Part shown: piece by piece, positions 1 to 11,929 of the stretch
Layout: each line of letters opens with the position of its first letter
How positions within the stretch are numbered: position 1 is the stretch's first letter
Source: Isoetes taiwanensis
Taxonomy: Eukaryota; Streptophyta; Lycopodiopsida; Isoetales; Isoetaceae
Reading direction: 5' to 3'
DNA: 64,000 bases
Assembly (NCBI GenBank): GCA_021234155.1
Contig: JAJEKV010000008.1
Span: forward strand, 20,307,959 to 20,371,958
Notes under the pieces: generated by a model
The model's database searches: none
What the model was told of the DNA's origin: nothing
What the model saw: the letters and a program-made list of their open reading frames with translations, nothing else
Program-made: the position numbers and the translations under genes

Positions 1-3000
1 AGTAAGGCACGACGAATTGGCCGGTCAAACTCTGCCATTTGTATTCATCTGCACCGCCGCAATTTACCGGCCGGAGCCGGTCGCCCCACCGGCTAGTCCG
101 GTGGCGCCTACCTTTTTGATGCTTCTTATGCTGCTTCCTTTTTTTTTTCGGTAGTCTTGGTCAAAAACAAGTAAAGATTTTATACATATCTTTTATACAT
201 ATGTAATATCTATATGGTGTTGGCGGTGCTGCTGGTGGTGGTGGTGCTTCTTCTTCCTCAGACAATGTCGCCTGGCCTCTGTCTGCCCGCCTCCATTGTC
301 AACCCCCTCACACCCCTGTTCCCATTGCTACCTTCAAAAGCTCTAGCACTTCTTTCCCGACTGACTTTTACCACCCACCTTCTAGTAGGACCCCTGTTCC
401 CATCTCAGTCTGGGTGACACTAGTTTAGGCTCTGGGATTCAAGGTCCAAGCTCACAATTCGCCCCCCCCCCTTCTCACAACAGATAACAGATAACGACAC
501 CACATCCATTCGATTACACTGTGTAAATGTCGTCTAGGATTGGTTGATACTAAGGTTATGCATAAGTCCAATATCACCATGGGGTTATGCACTAACCCAA
601 TATCAATACCCCTAGTAGCCCCTGGAGTATGTGACCTAATCAATGGAGCAGATCATACCACGTGTGACCTACATCTTCCCGATGATTTACACGTCTGCAC
701 AATATTATCCAAATAATATTTACTTATCACCCCGTACATAGGCTCCATTTGTTGGGCAATGTCCTAGGAACAATACTTCTCAACTGGTTGAATTGACAAA
801 TTTCAAAATAAGGTGGTCTATTGAGAAATGCAAATATTGAACTCTAAATTTGACATATTTGGTTACTTTAAAAGCATGAGGAAATTTTCTAGTTGGGCCT
901 AAAACGTTTGTCCAATATTAATAAGCTCAGTCAGATCAAGATAAATAGCATCACAACTTGTACTTGCTTGGTATAAATGGGGTTTATTAGTACATGTTTG
1001 GATACAACTGGGTATATTATAGGGATAGGGAAAACTACCAAACTACCCCTATGAGTTTGTGTAATTACCAAAATACCTTTATGAGTTTCAAAATTACCAA
1101 AATGCCCTTGTGTATAGTAGGTATGTACTCATAGGGGTAGTTTGGTATATTATACCATAGTTTGGTATATTATACCATATTCTCGAAGGGGATACTAGGA
1201 CTAGCATTCCAATGTCCACTTGGACTTTGAGTAGAAGAGAAATCATTTGATGCACTACGTTTCCATACCCATCTTCTTCTTCCACTGTTGCTCCTCCTCC
1301 TCCTCCTCTTTCTGCCTTCACTTCCCTTGTCCATTTCTTACCCCCATCTGCACATCTTTGTCCTCATTTACCTTATTCCCCCACATCTTGCGTGTCACTT
1401 TTGACTGGCCCCTTTATCTTTCCTCCTGCTTTACATATCTATGCTACAACTTGTCACATTAGTCCATATGTGGCTCCTCCTTGGTCCTTCTACGCGTCTC
1501 TCCCTCTGGGCTTAACTTTGGTATATGCTTCTCCACTATGTTCCCCTCAGTTTTATATACAGAATTAGGCTAAGAGTCACTAGTCATTGTAACGTGTTGA
1601 CAGGCGTATGCCTCAATCCACATTCAATCCACATCCCATGTCAACCATTGTGCTCCTGCGCTCAGAGCCCCATGATGGTTGACTCAGATGCTATATGAAA
1701 GCTTTTAATGGATGTCTGCATGTGGTCTCTGGGGCTTTGCACCTAAATGTTTGAATAATAGAAGTGAGAACTTTTCCCCATGCAAGCAAAAGAGTCTCCA
1801 GCTTTGTGCACACTTGACAACCCCCCATAGAGGATGAGAGCCGAGGCCAAGCATTTGTTAGTATCGATATATGTGAACATAGAAAAGTATAACTTTGTTA
1901 AAGGTGACATGTTCTTGGATTGTGAAAGAACCAACATTTTAGGCGCCACACTTTCCACTATCGAGATGCATTTATGAGATGTTACACCGAACTACAACCT
2001 CTAACCATTTTCACATTTTCACATTTCTGAAAGGCATCTTTTCATGTGGAGAGCAAGAAGCCAAACAAGTTTCTACAAGAAGCAGTCAGTATCAACGGCC
2101 GCTGCTTACGTGAGCTAACATCAACAATTTAAGCATTTGTCCCCACCTTGCCTCGCCACTTTGGATTTGGAACCTTGGATAAGAAGTGGAGGATTTGAAG
2201 ACTCTTTCACTACTACATGTGGCTTGTCTGTGCTGTTGTGAGCAGCTAAACATGGCCCCAACACATCAATAGATGGGCATCTTTGGAACTTATATGCAGG
2301 TGGATACATGTGAGCGCTTGCGTATACCCTCAGAGATTCTAATATCTGGCATTGGAGATCTTAATCTAATGATACAGAAGGAGAAGCGTAAGACAAAGAA
2401 CAAATAGATCCTCTAATTATTTGAGCTTCCTCAGGTATACCATCTTATAGGCCTCCACGTATCCTAGGTGTAGTCCATCTTTGTCTAGCCTATGACAACA
2501 TTGAGAATTATGTATTATTGTTTTGGCCCTCGAAGTTGCCAAGCATACACCACCTTTATATAAACAAATACAACCTACCTAGTGTTTCAAAACATTTATA
2601 TTGTATCCAAACAATGCCAAGGCAAACCCATAATGGACTTTATGCTTTTCACGTTGAAAGGTTCACTTTAAAATATCCATGGCCTCTTTGAAGGAGACCA
2701 CCTCATAACTTTGTAACTATGCCTTTTTTTATTTGTTTTTCAACTTTCTTGGTGATGAACCGTACAAAGTAGCTTTCCTTCTAACATGTGTAGACGTTTA
2801 AAAGAATATATTCTTACAGGCTCATATTCCTTGTAGGTCCAAACTACCGTCGCATGGATTTTAAAACTATAAAATTGCATGTCAACACAAAGAGCAATAT
2901 ATTTTAGTATTTGATGAGGTAGTTGCTAAATGAGCTCATTTATGAATGTGGTAGTTACTTAAAAGACGTCCTAACTGATAAAAAGATCAATGCTCTTGAA

Positions 3001-3260
3001 CTGTTTATTATGAGTTAATTATAGACCGAATTTGTGGTTCTTGCATTCAATAAGAGACTAGATGGCCTACCAAATAAATTTCAATACATTAACATGTGGC
3101 TAGAAATCAGGAATCAAACCAATCTAGTAAATGAGCTAAAGTTAAAGCTAGTTTAAGTGCTTAATTATGCAACTTTGGCTGCAATTATACACATATTTAT
3201 CTTATGTGGTTGAGAAAGAAGAATTATAGAAAAGAAGCTCATTCTTGTTTATCTATGATC
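1..3260. other. Intergenic stretch without a recognised gene
   Basis: Only short reading frames (at most 75 codons) occur here. None shows a domain, a splice pattern or a codon bias I recognise. The first 120 bases are GC-rich with repeated CCGG-type words (for example cggagccggtcgccccaccgg) and the rest is AT-rich. Apart from the small repeats near 1.1 kb I see nothing to annotate. Confidence 0.5.
1018..1190. repeat. Short AT-rich tandem and palindromic repeats
   Basis: Imperfect copies of a motif built on 'taccaaaatacc...atgagttt' run over 1030-1120. They are followed at about 1137-1182 by two head-to-tail copies of a 20-bp unit (tagtttggtatattatacca) that is itself nearly palindromic. No coding potential is seen. 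It may be a decayed MITE or a simple AT-rich minisatellite; the sequence does not decide. Confidence 0.55.
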
Positions 3261-5427
3261 TCGCATATCCAAAGCCCTTGCTTTGCTTCTGTGCATGTAC
3301 CACAAGCTCACCCTCACGTTATCCTGGACAAGGCCCACACCACTTTTTATCTTGAAAGCCAACATTAATTTATCTTTAGCTTTTCATGACTAGCTATTTC
3401 CCCAACCCAATGGTGTGCCGGTCATGAAAGAGAATTTTTTTTTCTAGAACTCCTTTGTGATACATCTCTTGCCTCTGGCCCTCTAATACATGTTTGGCTT
3501 CACAAACCTCCTGCCTAGTCTTAGTGGTTGTAACTCTATCCCATCTTTTCCTTTCAACTTTCTTGGCATTGGACTGTATGATGTAGCTTCCTTTCAAAGA
3601 ATATAGTCTTAGAAATTCATAGAATTTACAGGGCCCAAGTTATCATAGATACAATGGTGTAGCTTTTTTTCAAAGAATAGAGTCCCAGATATTCATAGTA
3701 TTTGTAGGGTCCAAGTTAACGCGGATACATCAAAAATGAAGAATACAAAATATTGCAACACAAAGGAGAAGGAGTGCTACATTGGTAGCATGTACACACC
3801 ACATTAACATTTCTTTGTTGGGTCCTGCCCCAAACCACCAATTGGACATATGACACACACACTACACTAAAATTTCTTTGTTGGATCATGCCCCCAACCA
3901 CCTTACATTGGATGCAATTTTGAGCAGCCTTGAGATCGAGACTTGTTCTAGAACTAGTGTATTACCATTAGACCAAACACCCATACGTAAGATAGTTGAA
4001 ACACACCAAAGCCCGTACATGTGGGGCGAACCACATGTATTACAAGGATGTGTGCCCGAGCTCTACAATGTCCAAGAAATACACGTATGCTAGAGTAATA
4101 TAAAGAGAGAAAGAGGATCAAATCGGCTTACCTTCAGAGTATGCCAATGTATGTGTTAGGTACTACCTAAGAAAGAAGTTTGAATAATGAGTCTCGGGGC
4201 CTTTCGTAAGACAAGAGAGCTTACTGATTAGCTGGCAAGGTATATGCAATAAAGCTAGGGTTCCACTCCAGTCTTGCATATCCAAAGCCCTTGCTTTGCT
4301 TCTGTGCATGTACCACAAGCTCACCATCACGTTATCCTCAACAAGGCCCACAACACTTTTTATCTTGAAAGCCAACATTAATTTATCTTTACCTTTTCAT
4401 GACTAGCTATTTCCCCAACCCAATGGTGCGCCGGTCATGAAAGAGAATTTTTTTTTCTAGAACTCCTTTGTGATACATCTCTTGCCTCTGGCCCTCTAAT
4501 ACATGTTTGGCTTCACAAACCTCCATGTCTACCTTACTTCTCTGCCTAGTCTTAGTGGTTGTAACTCTATCCCATTTTTTCCTTTCAACTTTCTTGGCGT
4601 TGGACTGTATGATGTAGCTTCCTTTCAAAGACTATAGTATTAGAAATCCATAGAATTTATAGGGCCCAAGTTATCATAGATACAATGGTGTAGCTTTTTT
4701 CAAAGAATAGAGTCCTAGATATTCATAGTCTTTGTAGGGTCCAAGTTGATGTGGATACATAAAAAATGAAGAATACAAAATATTGCAACACAAAGGAGAA
4801 GAAGGAGTGCTACATTGGTAGCATGTACACACCACATTAACATTTCTTTGTTGGGTCCTGCCCCAAAGCACTAGTTGGACATATAGCACACACACTACAC
4901 TACAATTTCTTTGTTAGATCATGTCCCCAACCACCTTACATTGGATGCAATTTTGAGCAGCCTTGACATCGAGATATACTTGTTCTAGAACTAGTGTATT
5001 ACCATTAGACCAAACACCCGTATATAAGATAATTGAAACACACCAGAGCCCATACACGTGGGGAGAACCACGTGGATTAGAAGGATGTTTGCCCGAGCTC
5101 TACAATGTCCAAGAAATACACGTATGCTGGAGTAATATAAAGAGAGAAAGAGGATCAAATCGTCTTACCTTCAGAGTATGCCAATGTATGCCCAAATTTA
5201 CATATTAGGTACTACCTAAGAAAGAAGTTTGAATATTGAGTCTCGGGGCCTTTCCTAAGACAAGAGAGCTTATTGATTAGCTGGCAAGGTATATGCAATA
5301 AGGCTAGGGTTCCACTTCGGTCTGCTCTTGAATATTGATTCTCGGGGTCTTTCCTAAGACAGGAGAGCTTACTGATTAGCTGGCAAGGTATATGCAATAA
5401 GGCTAGGGTTCCACTTCGTTCTGCTCC
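3261..5427. repeat. Two-copy tandem repeat of ~1 kb with a 99-bp subrepeat
   Basis: Unit 1 (about 3261-4272) and unit 2 (about 4273-5328) are head to tail and nearly identical, starting at the shared words 'gcatatccaaagccc'. Unit 2 carries small insertions, such as about 18 bases near 4530 and a few at 5195. The last 99 bases of unit 2 (5230-5328) are repeated once more at 5329-5427. Because 99 is a multiple of three, a minus-strand reading frame stays open through both copies. No transposon end or known family is recognisable, so a segmental tandem duplication is the simplest reading. Confidence 0.85.
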
Positions 5428-5544
5428 TCTCCCAAGTCCTGTGAGGATATAATCAACCAAGAATGCTGGAGGCGGAAGCTGAACTAGAGGACTACAGTGC
5501 TTGTAGAAGAGCACATAATACTGTCGCCAATAATCCAGGCCCAA
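5212..5544 (-). CDS. Doubtful 110-codon frame with a 33-residue tandem repeat
   Basis: This minus-strand frame spans the 99-bp subrepeat, so its translation holds two copies of a 33-residue unit of the form SGTLALLHIPCQL...KLSCLRK.PE.QYS. The copies differ at only a few residues. I recognise no domain, signal peptide or membrane segment. The frame exists mainly because 99 bp keeps phase, so openness is weak evidence of coding. A second frame overlaps at 5484-5720 and contains the words KYGAIFMS, which resemble the opening strand of DCD domains, but the rest of such a domain is absent. Both could be exon debris of a lost gene. Confidence 0.2.
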   Translation of the reverse strand: MGLDYWRQYYVLFYKHCSPLVQLPPPAFLVDYILTGLGRGAERSGTLALLHIPCQLISKLSCLRKDPENQYSRADRSGTLALLHIPCQLINKLSCLRKGPETQYSNFFLR

Positions 5545-5719
5545 CTGGGCATAGAACTTAGGTGTCCATCAGGAACAAAGGATGGTGCACTATAATCCCG
5601 CATTGTTATAGGAACTCGAAGATCCATGTCCCCCTTACTAACATCCCCAACTAGTGAGGGGAGCTCGTTAGTGCTCATAAAAATAGCCCCATATTTGAGT
5701 CCACAAATCCATATGTTCA

Positions 5720-7290
5720 AGAACTCAGAACAGTAAAAGAACTACATTCCTTGCCCAGAACACTAACATATGCTGATCTCCAACCGACACATGATATTGG
5801 TATACGACAGGGTTGCCCTCTATCTCCTAACAGCTTTGGCTTGTACATTGATCAAATGGAAGAATGGCTTGATCACTACGGTGGCGGAGGCCCATATTTA
5901 GCACACTATATCATCAAGCAACTTATGTATGCTGATGATGTTTCGCATATGGAACATACTGCTGCTAGTATGCAACAACATTTACATGCTCTGTACAGTT
6001 TTTGTGAGAACACAGGCATGCGTGTTAATCTTCAAAAGACCAAGCTCTTGGTAGTTCAATCTTCTTGGCATACTGTTCCAACTTTGCACTATGATAGCCA
6101 CGAAGTTGAAGTTGTAGATTACTACAAGTATCTTGGTGTAGAGTTCTGTAAGGACACACTTTGGGAACAATGTATTACTAAACATATGACTGCTGGCTGG
6201 AGAGCACTCTATGCAATGCAAAATAGTTGTTTCTGCGCAGAGATTCATAATTGGTCACGGAAGCCACTTGTTTTGGGCTTTGTTATAACTTATTTTACTG
6301 TATGGTTCTGACGTACCGTGGCCTGCCATTAGCACTACTGCCTGGGAGAGCTTAGAACGGGTGCGAAAGTCCGTTCTCACTTATAGCTTAGGAGTCAAAT
6401 CTATGGTGCCCTATGCTATTCTTTTACAAAAGACAGGTTTTTGGCCTCTTCATTATTCTGCCATGAAGTGCCATCTCTATTATATCAACAAGGTGCATCA
6501 CATGGATGATGATAGGTACCCTTCTTCTCGTGCTTGCCATGGCTGAATCTCCCCAGCATTTGTATGGTTTGCCCACTGGTCTGTGCAACCAGAACGGTGC
6601 ATGATGCTTGCTAGTTCTGATCCTGAGCTTTTGCAACAATATCTCGATGGTCGTTTTTCTCAAAAGATATAGGATGCAGTTACCTTAGCCCAAGTTAAAA
6701 CTGGTCATTATCATGCACATATGAATCCCACTTTGGCACCAGGACCACAAGCTTATTTGCTTCCTTACTTGTCCAGGAAAAAAAACTTGTAGATATTGCA
6801 TCGATTCGCATAGGGTCCCACAAGCTATGGATTCAGACAGGTAGATGGAAGTGGCCACAATTGTCACAAGAAGCGAGATTATGTGCATGTTGCCAGTTAC
6901 AGGTTATTGAAGATGAAACCATATTGTGCTAAGATGGCCTGCTTTTGAGATGGTCAGAAATCGTTATTTGACTTTAGCATTCCGTTCCACATTTCCACAA
7001 CTTCTCAGATCCCTATCTGTGCATATGAGTTGGCATTATACATACTTGAGATTCTAGATAAGCATCTTCAATTATTGATCCATCAGTAGTCATCATCGCC
7101 TACTTATATTTTCTTCTTGCTTATCTAGTATCATTATTACTACAAAGGTTTTTCCCCTTGAAAAACTTTCGAGGCCAGGGTTTTTTAATCCTAGTAGTAA
7201 TGGTTGTACTAGGCCATTGTATGGGTCCCATAACCTTTTAGTCTTCGTGGATGTTGAAGAATCTGTTCTATTCTATCTTATTCATTCATG
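5720..7290 (+). mobile_element. 5'-truncated LINE remnant A (RT C-terminal half to 3' end)
   Basis: The frame at about 5751-6311 carries two classical non-LTR reverse transcriptase blocks, GIRQGCPLSP (RT block 4) and MYADDV (catalytic block 5). These are followed by the thumb-side words GMRVN..KTK and YKYLGVEF. Past a stop, the frames at 6310-6660 and onward continue in LINE C-terminal style (HLYYINKVHHM.DDRYPS), with several stops and shifts. The endonuclease and the first RT blocks are missing, so this is a typical 5' truncation. The 3' end lies near 7257-7290, where a short run 'gttctattctatctta' resembles the TTCTA tail of remnant B. It is inactive. No target-site duplication was identified. 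Confidence 0.8.
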
Positions 7291-7919
7291 CAAATGGCAG
7301 CGCCGCAATAATGACAAGAACCGCATTAATTTGAATGTGAAATGATCAAAACTCAATTTTCATGATTGTTCTTGCTGCTGAATACAGACCACTTTAATAT
7401 CCCCTCTTCTACCCACATGGTACAGTAGGATGGCATCGAAAAAATCAATACGAGACATCCCAAATAGACTAATATCAGAGCAGACTATTGCATAAACCTA
7501 TTATTTGCGACTCTGATGCCTATGTAGTGAAGACCTAGTAGACATGTATTCATGAGTTAAAGAAGAGCGTCTCAACTAAATTGCAACCGAGGGATGTTAG
7601 CAAAATGTAACACATCATGCAGAGGATTTTGTTGACAATGAAGACGAGGATGATCTTCATTTTTGGGATGCAAAAGATGGTTCGTTGTTCTTTGATGTGG
7701 TATGGCATAATTCTCCATGTGTCTTTCGTGGACGTATCTCATTTTTTGGTTGGGTTCAGGTTCTATTAAATGTCTCCCCTTCATCTAGAAGGGCATAATA
7801 GACAACACTTTGCAAGAGTATCAACAATCACCATTGGAATCTCTATATTGGACAGTTACTTCCCTCGACCATTCAATCCCACATTTGATTCTAAAATTTA
7901 CATAGATTACAATGAGCAG
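7291..7919. other. Spacer between LINE remnants
   Basis: There is no recognised gene. A plus-strand open stretch at about 7630-7790 reads as acidic then aromatic residues (DEDDLHFWDAKDG...) and ends at two stops. It has no domain I know and may be debris of the adjacent LINE 5' part. Confidence 0.35.
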
Positions 7920-7969
7920 TACATATTAAGCATACAATTACAAAATAAAAAGGATTTAATCATTGATTA

Positions 7970-8425
7970 TAGCATATTACCCGCCTAACAGTGATAAATT
8001 GGAATTGCTAGACCTGGGGGAGAGTATCATGAAATGGAAAGACCAGGGGCCGATGATACTGGTAGGAGATCTGAATGCCATAACATGCCAGGAACAAGCA
8101 CAAATTACGAGTGTAAGTGGACAATAGATATAAACCGCGAGATCACAAGAATGGAAAAGAAGTACAGAAGACAAGGTGGAAATCAATGCCAAGGGCGAGT
8201 TACTGATAGAGGTATGCACGACAACAGGAGTCATTATAGCCAATGAGGTACAGAGATGGAGTGGTTCAGGGGAGTTCATGAGTCAGAATACACATGGGAA
8301 GAGTATAGTCGATTATGTAATCTTGAACGACAAAGCCGCGACAGACATCTCAAGCTTCATCCTCTGGCAGATTGGCCAACTGGGAAAAGGGAGAGCCACA
8401 GACCCATTCAATTGGCAATAAGGCA
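7970..8425 (+). pseudogene. APE-type endonuclease domain of LINE B
   Basis: Reading through frameshifts gives AYYPP, then ILVGDLNA (the GD(F/L)N catalytic loop of LINE endonucleases), and then, in the frame at 8176-8421, a C-terminal block with G.LL..C....VIIAN, GKSIVDYVI and ISSF. That order matches the second half of the exonuclease-endonuclease-phosphatase fold, which nicks target DNA in target-primed reverse transcription. The final SDH motif region is shifted (words around SHRPIQL at about 8395-8420). At least two frameshifts and a stop at about 8130 make it non-functional. Confidence 0.8.
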
Positions 8426-8727
8426 CGAAGAACAGGTACATACGGAGTTACCAGACAGAGAAAAAAGACATGAACATGAAAATATACTTCCAGAATAAAC
8501 ACGCAAGGGCCTTCACAGAAAATATCAGATCAGAGGTAGAAAAGTGGATGTGGAAGAAGGATGGAGCAGAAGAGAATGGGAACAAGCTGAATGACATAAT
8601 AGTTCAGGTGGCGACAAATATTTTCGGGAAAAGAAAGAGACCTAGGAAAAACCAGGTGTTCAGTACCTCAGTATGATATGATGAGGCATGCAGGGAATAG
8701 AAAAGGAGAGTCAGGGACCACAACAGC

Positions 8728-9948
8728 ATGGAAATATATCAAACAGAAAAGATGGCATACCTAAAACTGCTGAAATCGAAACGAAACAAAAACTTACTAC
8801 AGCACCAATGGGGGCTAGCAGACATGCTAAAAAAGCAACCCATGAGGTTCTGGAAGGGACTGAAAGGAAAGGGAAGGGGGAATAAAAATTCAGAGAATAC
8901 ACAGCAGAATACTCGAGGAATCGAATGGGAAAAATACCTTGAAAAACTATATAAGACAGGGGCCACACCGATGCCAATACCCGTCTCACCAGAAGCAAAT
9001 AAACCGTGTTTCAGCGTACAGGAAGTGATGGTAGCACTACAGAAAATGTCAAATAACAAGGCACCAGATCTCTATGGACTTACCATGGAGCTACTGAAAT
9101 GTGTAAATGTGTAGACACAGTAATAGGGAACTGGGTCACCGAGATATTCAATGACATAGTCAGCATAGGGGTGCTAGATAGATGGACATACGACAGGGTA
9201 ATACCTTTGCCCTGGGAGGGGGGGAGAGGGGGATAGGAAACTACAGGACGATAATGGTAAGCTCCATCTTTGCGAAGTGGTTCGCGAAGGTACTGGACAA
9301 TAAACTGAAGTATTGGGCAGAGACAGAAAAGCTAAGAGCACAAGGGAAAGCGGGCTTCAGACCTGAACACTTGACTACAGATCACTTGGTAACCCTTCAA
9401 ATATTAATAGACCAAAGAAAATCACAGGGGAAGAAGATAATATGCTGCTTTGTGGATTTCAGAAAAGCATTCGACACTGTCCCAAGGGAAAAGTTGTTGC
9501 AGAGATTAGATATGAGGGCACCAGGAGACATGGTAGGGTCTATCGCACGGTTATACCAGAGAGTGTATGCCAAAATAGAACAAGAAGGACAGACAATAGA
9601 TTGTGACACAGGAGTTAAACAGGGGCACCATTATCCCCAACACTATTTGGTATTTACATTGACGCATTACAGGGGTTCATAGAAGAAAGCCAAGGGGATA
9701 TCGATGCCTCCACCCTAGGGGACACTAGGGTACCTACCATGTTGTATGCTGATGGCCTAAGCATGATGACTACCAAGAACAAGGGTATGCACAGGCTATT
9801 AGGGCTACTAGAGATTTTCTGCAACAGGACAGAACTATCAGTGAACCTAGCAAAGGCCAAAATAGTCACATTCGGCACCAAGAGTAAACACAGACCCTTC
9901 AAGTATATGGCGCAGAACTGGCGGAATTGGCGGAAGACAAATACCTAG
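8728..9948 (+). pseudogene. Reverse transcriptase domain of LINE B
   Basis: The frame 8728-9114 ends in the RT entry block SNNKAPD..GLTMELLK. The frame 9182-9682 carries the following blocks: YRTIMVSSIFAKWFAKVL, AGFRPEHLTTDHLVTL and IICCFVDFRKAFDTVPR, in which the D of VDFRKAF is the first catalytic aspartate. It ends at GVKQGH, where the GVKQGCPLSP block is shifted. The frame 9739-9948 then gives MLYADGLSMM, the site of the catalytic YADD, with one aspartate replaced by glycine, followed by LSVNLAKAK. Homology to LINE RT is certain, and activity is excluded by the stop at 9112-9114, the frameshifts and the YADG change. Confidence 0.9.
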
Positions 9949-10208
9949 GATACAATGCACAGGGTACAGGCAAATGGTCTAAGTGAGCGGATGCCAGATT
10001 CTAGTCAGCCATAGGAAGCTACTTCAATATGAAAAACTTCTGTAACAGGAGCAGAATAATTGATTGGGAGATCAAATGCTATCTGTTTAATACAGTTGTC
10101 GCATCGACACAACTATATGGATCAGAGGCATGGGGGCCTGGCCTATCAGACAAGAAATGGGAAAAGCAAGAAGGGATGTTCAGACAATGGCACATATAGG
10201 AATTCAGA

Positions 10209-10921
10209 GTGCGATCAAACACACCCCTAGCAGTCATGGTATATGAGATGGGTCAGAGACCAATGGAGATAAGAGCCTGGGAACGGACCATCATATATTT
10301 GCTAAAAGATAACATGGGAGGACACACTAGGAAACTATCAACAATCGCAATCAGGGAATTGGTCAAATCACACATCATCACAGGTAACGGATGGTTCATG
10401 GAAGTAGCAGTATGGACCAGAGAGATGGGGATGAATCTAAGCGACCTACTAAGTGAAGGGAAATGGAATGAAGATTGGGCCGACAGAGCGACACAGGCGC
10501 GGTTACAAAAATGCAGTGGCCCGAAAACACTTTAGCTGAGATAAGTCTTCAACCTAGACCAACAGATAGGACAACAAATGTATAGAGACAGCCGACTAGA
10601 GAAAACAAGAGAGGCCACCCTAGCAGATTCAGGATGGGGAGCCATGATCTAAGAATCAAGAAGGACAGATGGAGGAAAGTGAAAAGGGAAAATTGAGTTT
10701 GTAGAATATGTGACACAGGGGGAGTAGAGGACGAGAACCACATGCTCAACGATTGTACGACATATGAAGACATCAGAAGCAAGTACAGGCTTATAAGATG
10801 GGGACAATCAACACACACCCTCATGGCAAGAGCAGAGACAAAAGCGGATCTGGCAGATGCAATCAGGGAAATGATAACTAGACGCCGGGAGGTACACAGA
10901 GAAAGAGGGCTGGTAATATGA
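10209..10921 (+). pseudogene. C-terminal region of LINE B with zinc knuckle
   Basis: The frame 10209-10535 reads like the post-RT region of plant LINEs (MVYEMGQRPMEIRAWERTIIYLLK). After shifts, a frame ending in a stop at 10919-10921 contains CRICDTGGVEDENHMLNDC. Its C-x2-C...H...C spacing is the nucleic-acid-binding knuckle found near the end of LINE ORF2 proteins. A TGA sits just before CRIC. A related block occurs on the other strand in the intronic LINE at 46.5-47.0 kb, so the two elements are distant relatives. Confidence 0.75.
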
Positions 10922-11154
10922 ACCACTGAAAAGGTAGGACATTGAAGTCTGCAAAAAGCACAGCTAAAAGCTGACGATAACGATGCACCACTGCACGGTC
11001 ATGATGCCGATTATAAGCGGGGTGCCAATATCAATAGAAAATAAGATAAGCTCTCTGAAAGGGCTACAATGTACCAGCATGCAGCGCTAGTAGCATCCCC
11101 TTGGGAGCTCGTCCATAATATATCAGTCCCGGGGCCTTAGCGCACTAGGGAGAA

Positions 11155-11178
11155 TAATTCTATTCTATTCTATTCTAT
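11155..11178 (+). repeat. TTCTA pentamer tail of LINE B
   Basis: About four consecutive TTCTA units follow 'gagaataa' and precede an AT-rich flank. Some non-LTR retrotransposons end in short tandem tails rather than poly(A). The position right after the last coding stop and 3' UTR of remnant B fits that. Remnant A ends in a degraded version of the same pentamer near 7270. Confidence 0.7.
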
Positions 11179-11389
11179 ATATACAAAATATGATACCAAC
11201 TATTTTCCTTATCATTGTTCTCTTCTTATTGTTTGTCTTGGCACCAACTAAACAATAAACGTCTATTTAATTATGGATGTGCATGTGATGTGTATGACAT
11301 GTTACATGCTATCAATGGCTTCACAAATAAGCCCCCTTCGGCCATCATAATTCTGAGTACTAATTGGAGGTGTTATATATTCTAGTTTA

Positions 11390-11880
11390 GGCGAAGCGAT
11401 TAAGGTTGGTGGACGAGATCAAACATCCTTCATAACATTAGTTTATTGGAAAAGATGTTATTGATGATGATGCAGATGCATGGCTTCGTAGTAGAGAATA
11501 ATATGGAGAAGACGCTTGAGAAGCAGAAAGTTGTCATTGCGGACTTGTTGCTCACTAGTTTTGCCAAGATTTGATAGGACGACTATACGAAGACACTTAA
11601 GCTTACTTTGGAGATATGATGGGGATGTGTTCTGAAAAGTTGTTCAATTGCACTATCTACATGTGGGATAAAGGTTGGCGAAGATGCATGAATTCTTGAA
11701 CTTGCTACAAATAGAAATAATTGAAGCTTATACAATAAAGTTTCAGCAGTTGCAGCCATATGGACCTCCGTTTAAGCTAGAACAATTAGTGAATAAGTAT
11801 ATCAAGGGTTTGAAGCCAGAAATGCAAATACAATAGATATAAAGTAGGGCTGCCCATGTTCTCCTATCCTCTTGTGGGTT
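11390..11880 (+). pseudogene. Retrotransposon gag-like fragment
   Basis: Pieces in different frames read like a plant gypsy gag. One is a stretch ending about 11825 with YTIKFQQLQPYGPPFKLEQLV followed by KYIKGLKPEMQ, which resembles the conserved 'RF..GL...' region. Several stops and shifts occur. No zinc knuckle is visible. The call rests on a short match, and it could belong to the same gypsy copy whose integrase end lies at 13.0-13.7 kb. Confidence 0.45.
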
Positions 11881-11929
11881 ATTTATTTAATGAGCTTGAG
11901 AGGGTGTTAGAGCTAGATTTGGAAAATAT

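Larger units (their letters stand above)
7920..11178 (+). mobile_element. LINE remnant B with endonuclease, RT, zinc knuckle and TTCTA tail
   Basis: All the parts of one non-LTR retrotransposon protein lie in order on the plus strand, broken by stops and frameshifts. An APE-type endonuclease (about 7970-8425) is followed by reverse transcriptase (about 8728-9945), a thumb and C-terminal region with a C-x2-C...H...C knuckle (about 10640-10760), and a final stop at 10921. The element ends at 11155-11178 in about four TTCTA units. The RT active site reads YADG instead of YADD and several stops interrupt the frame, so it is dead. The 5' end is not sharply defined, but the endonuclease N-terminal half appears to be missing or scrambled before about 7970. 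Confidence 0.85.

Noticed and set aside
5484-5720. DCD-domain exon suggested by KYGAIFMS
   Set aside because: Only one short word matches; the conserved continuation of the domain is missing.
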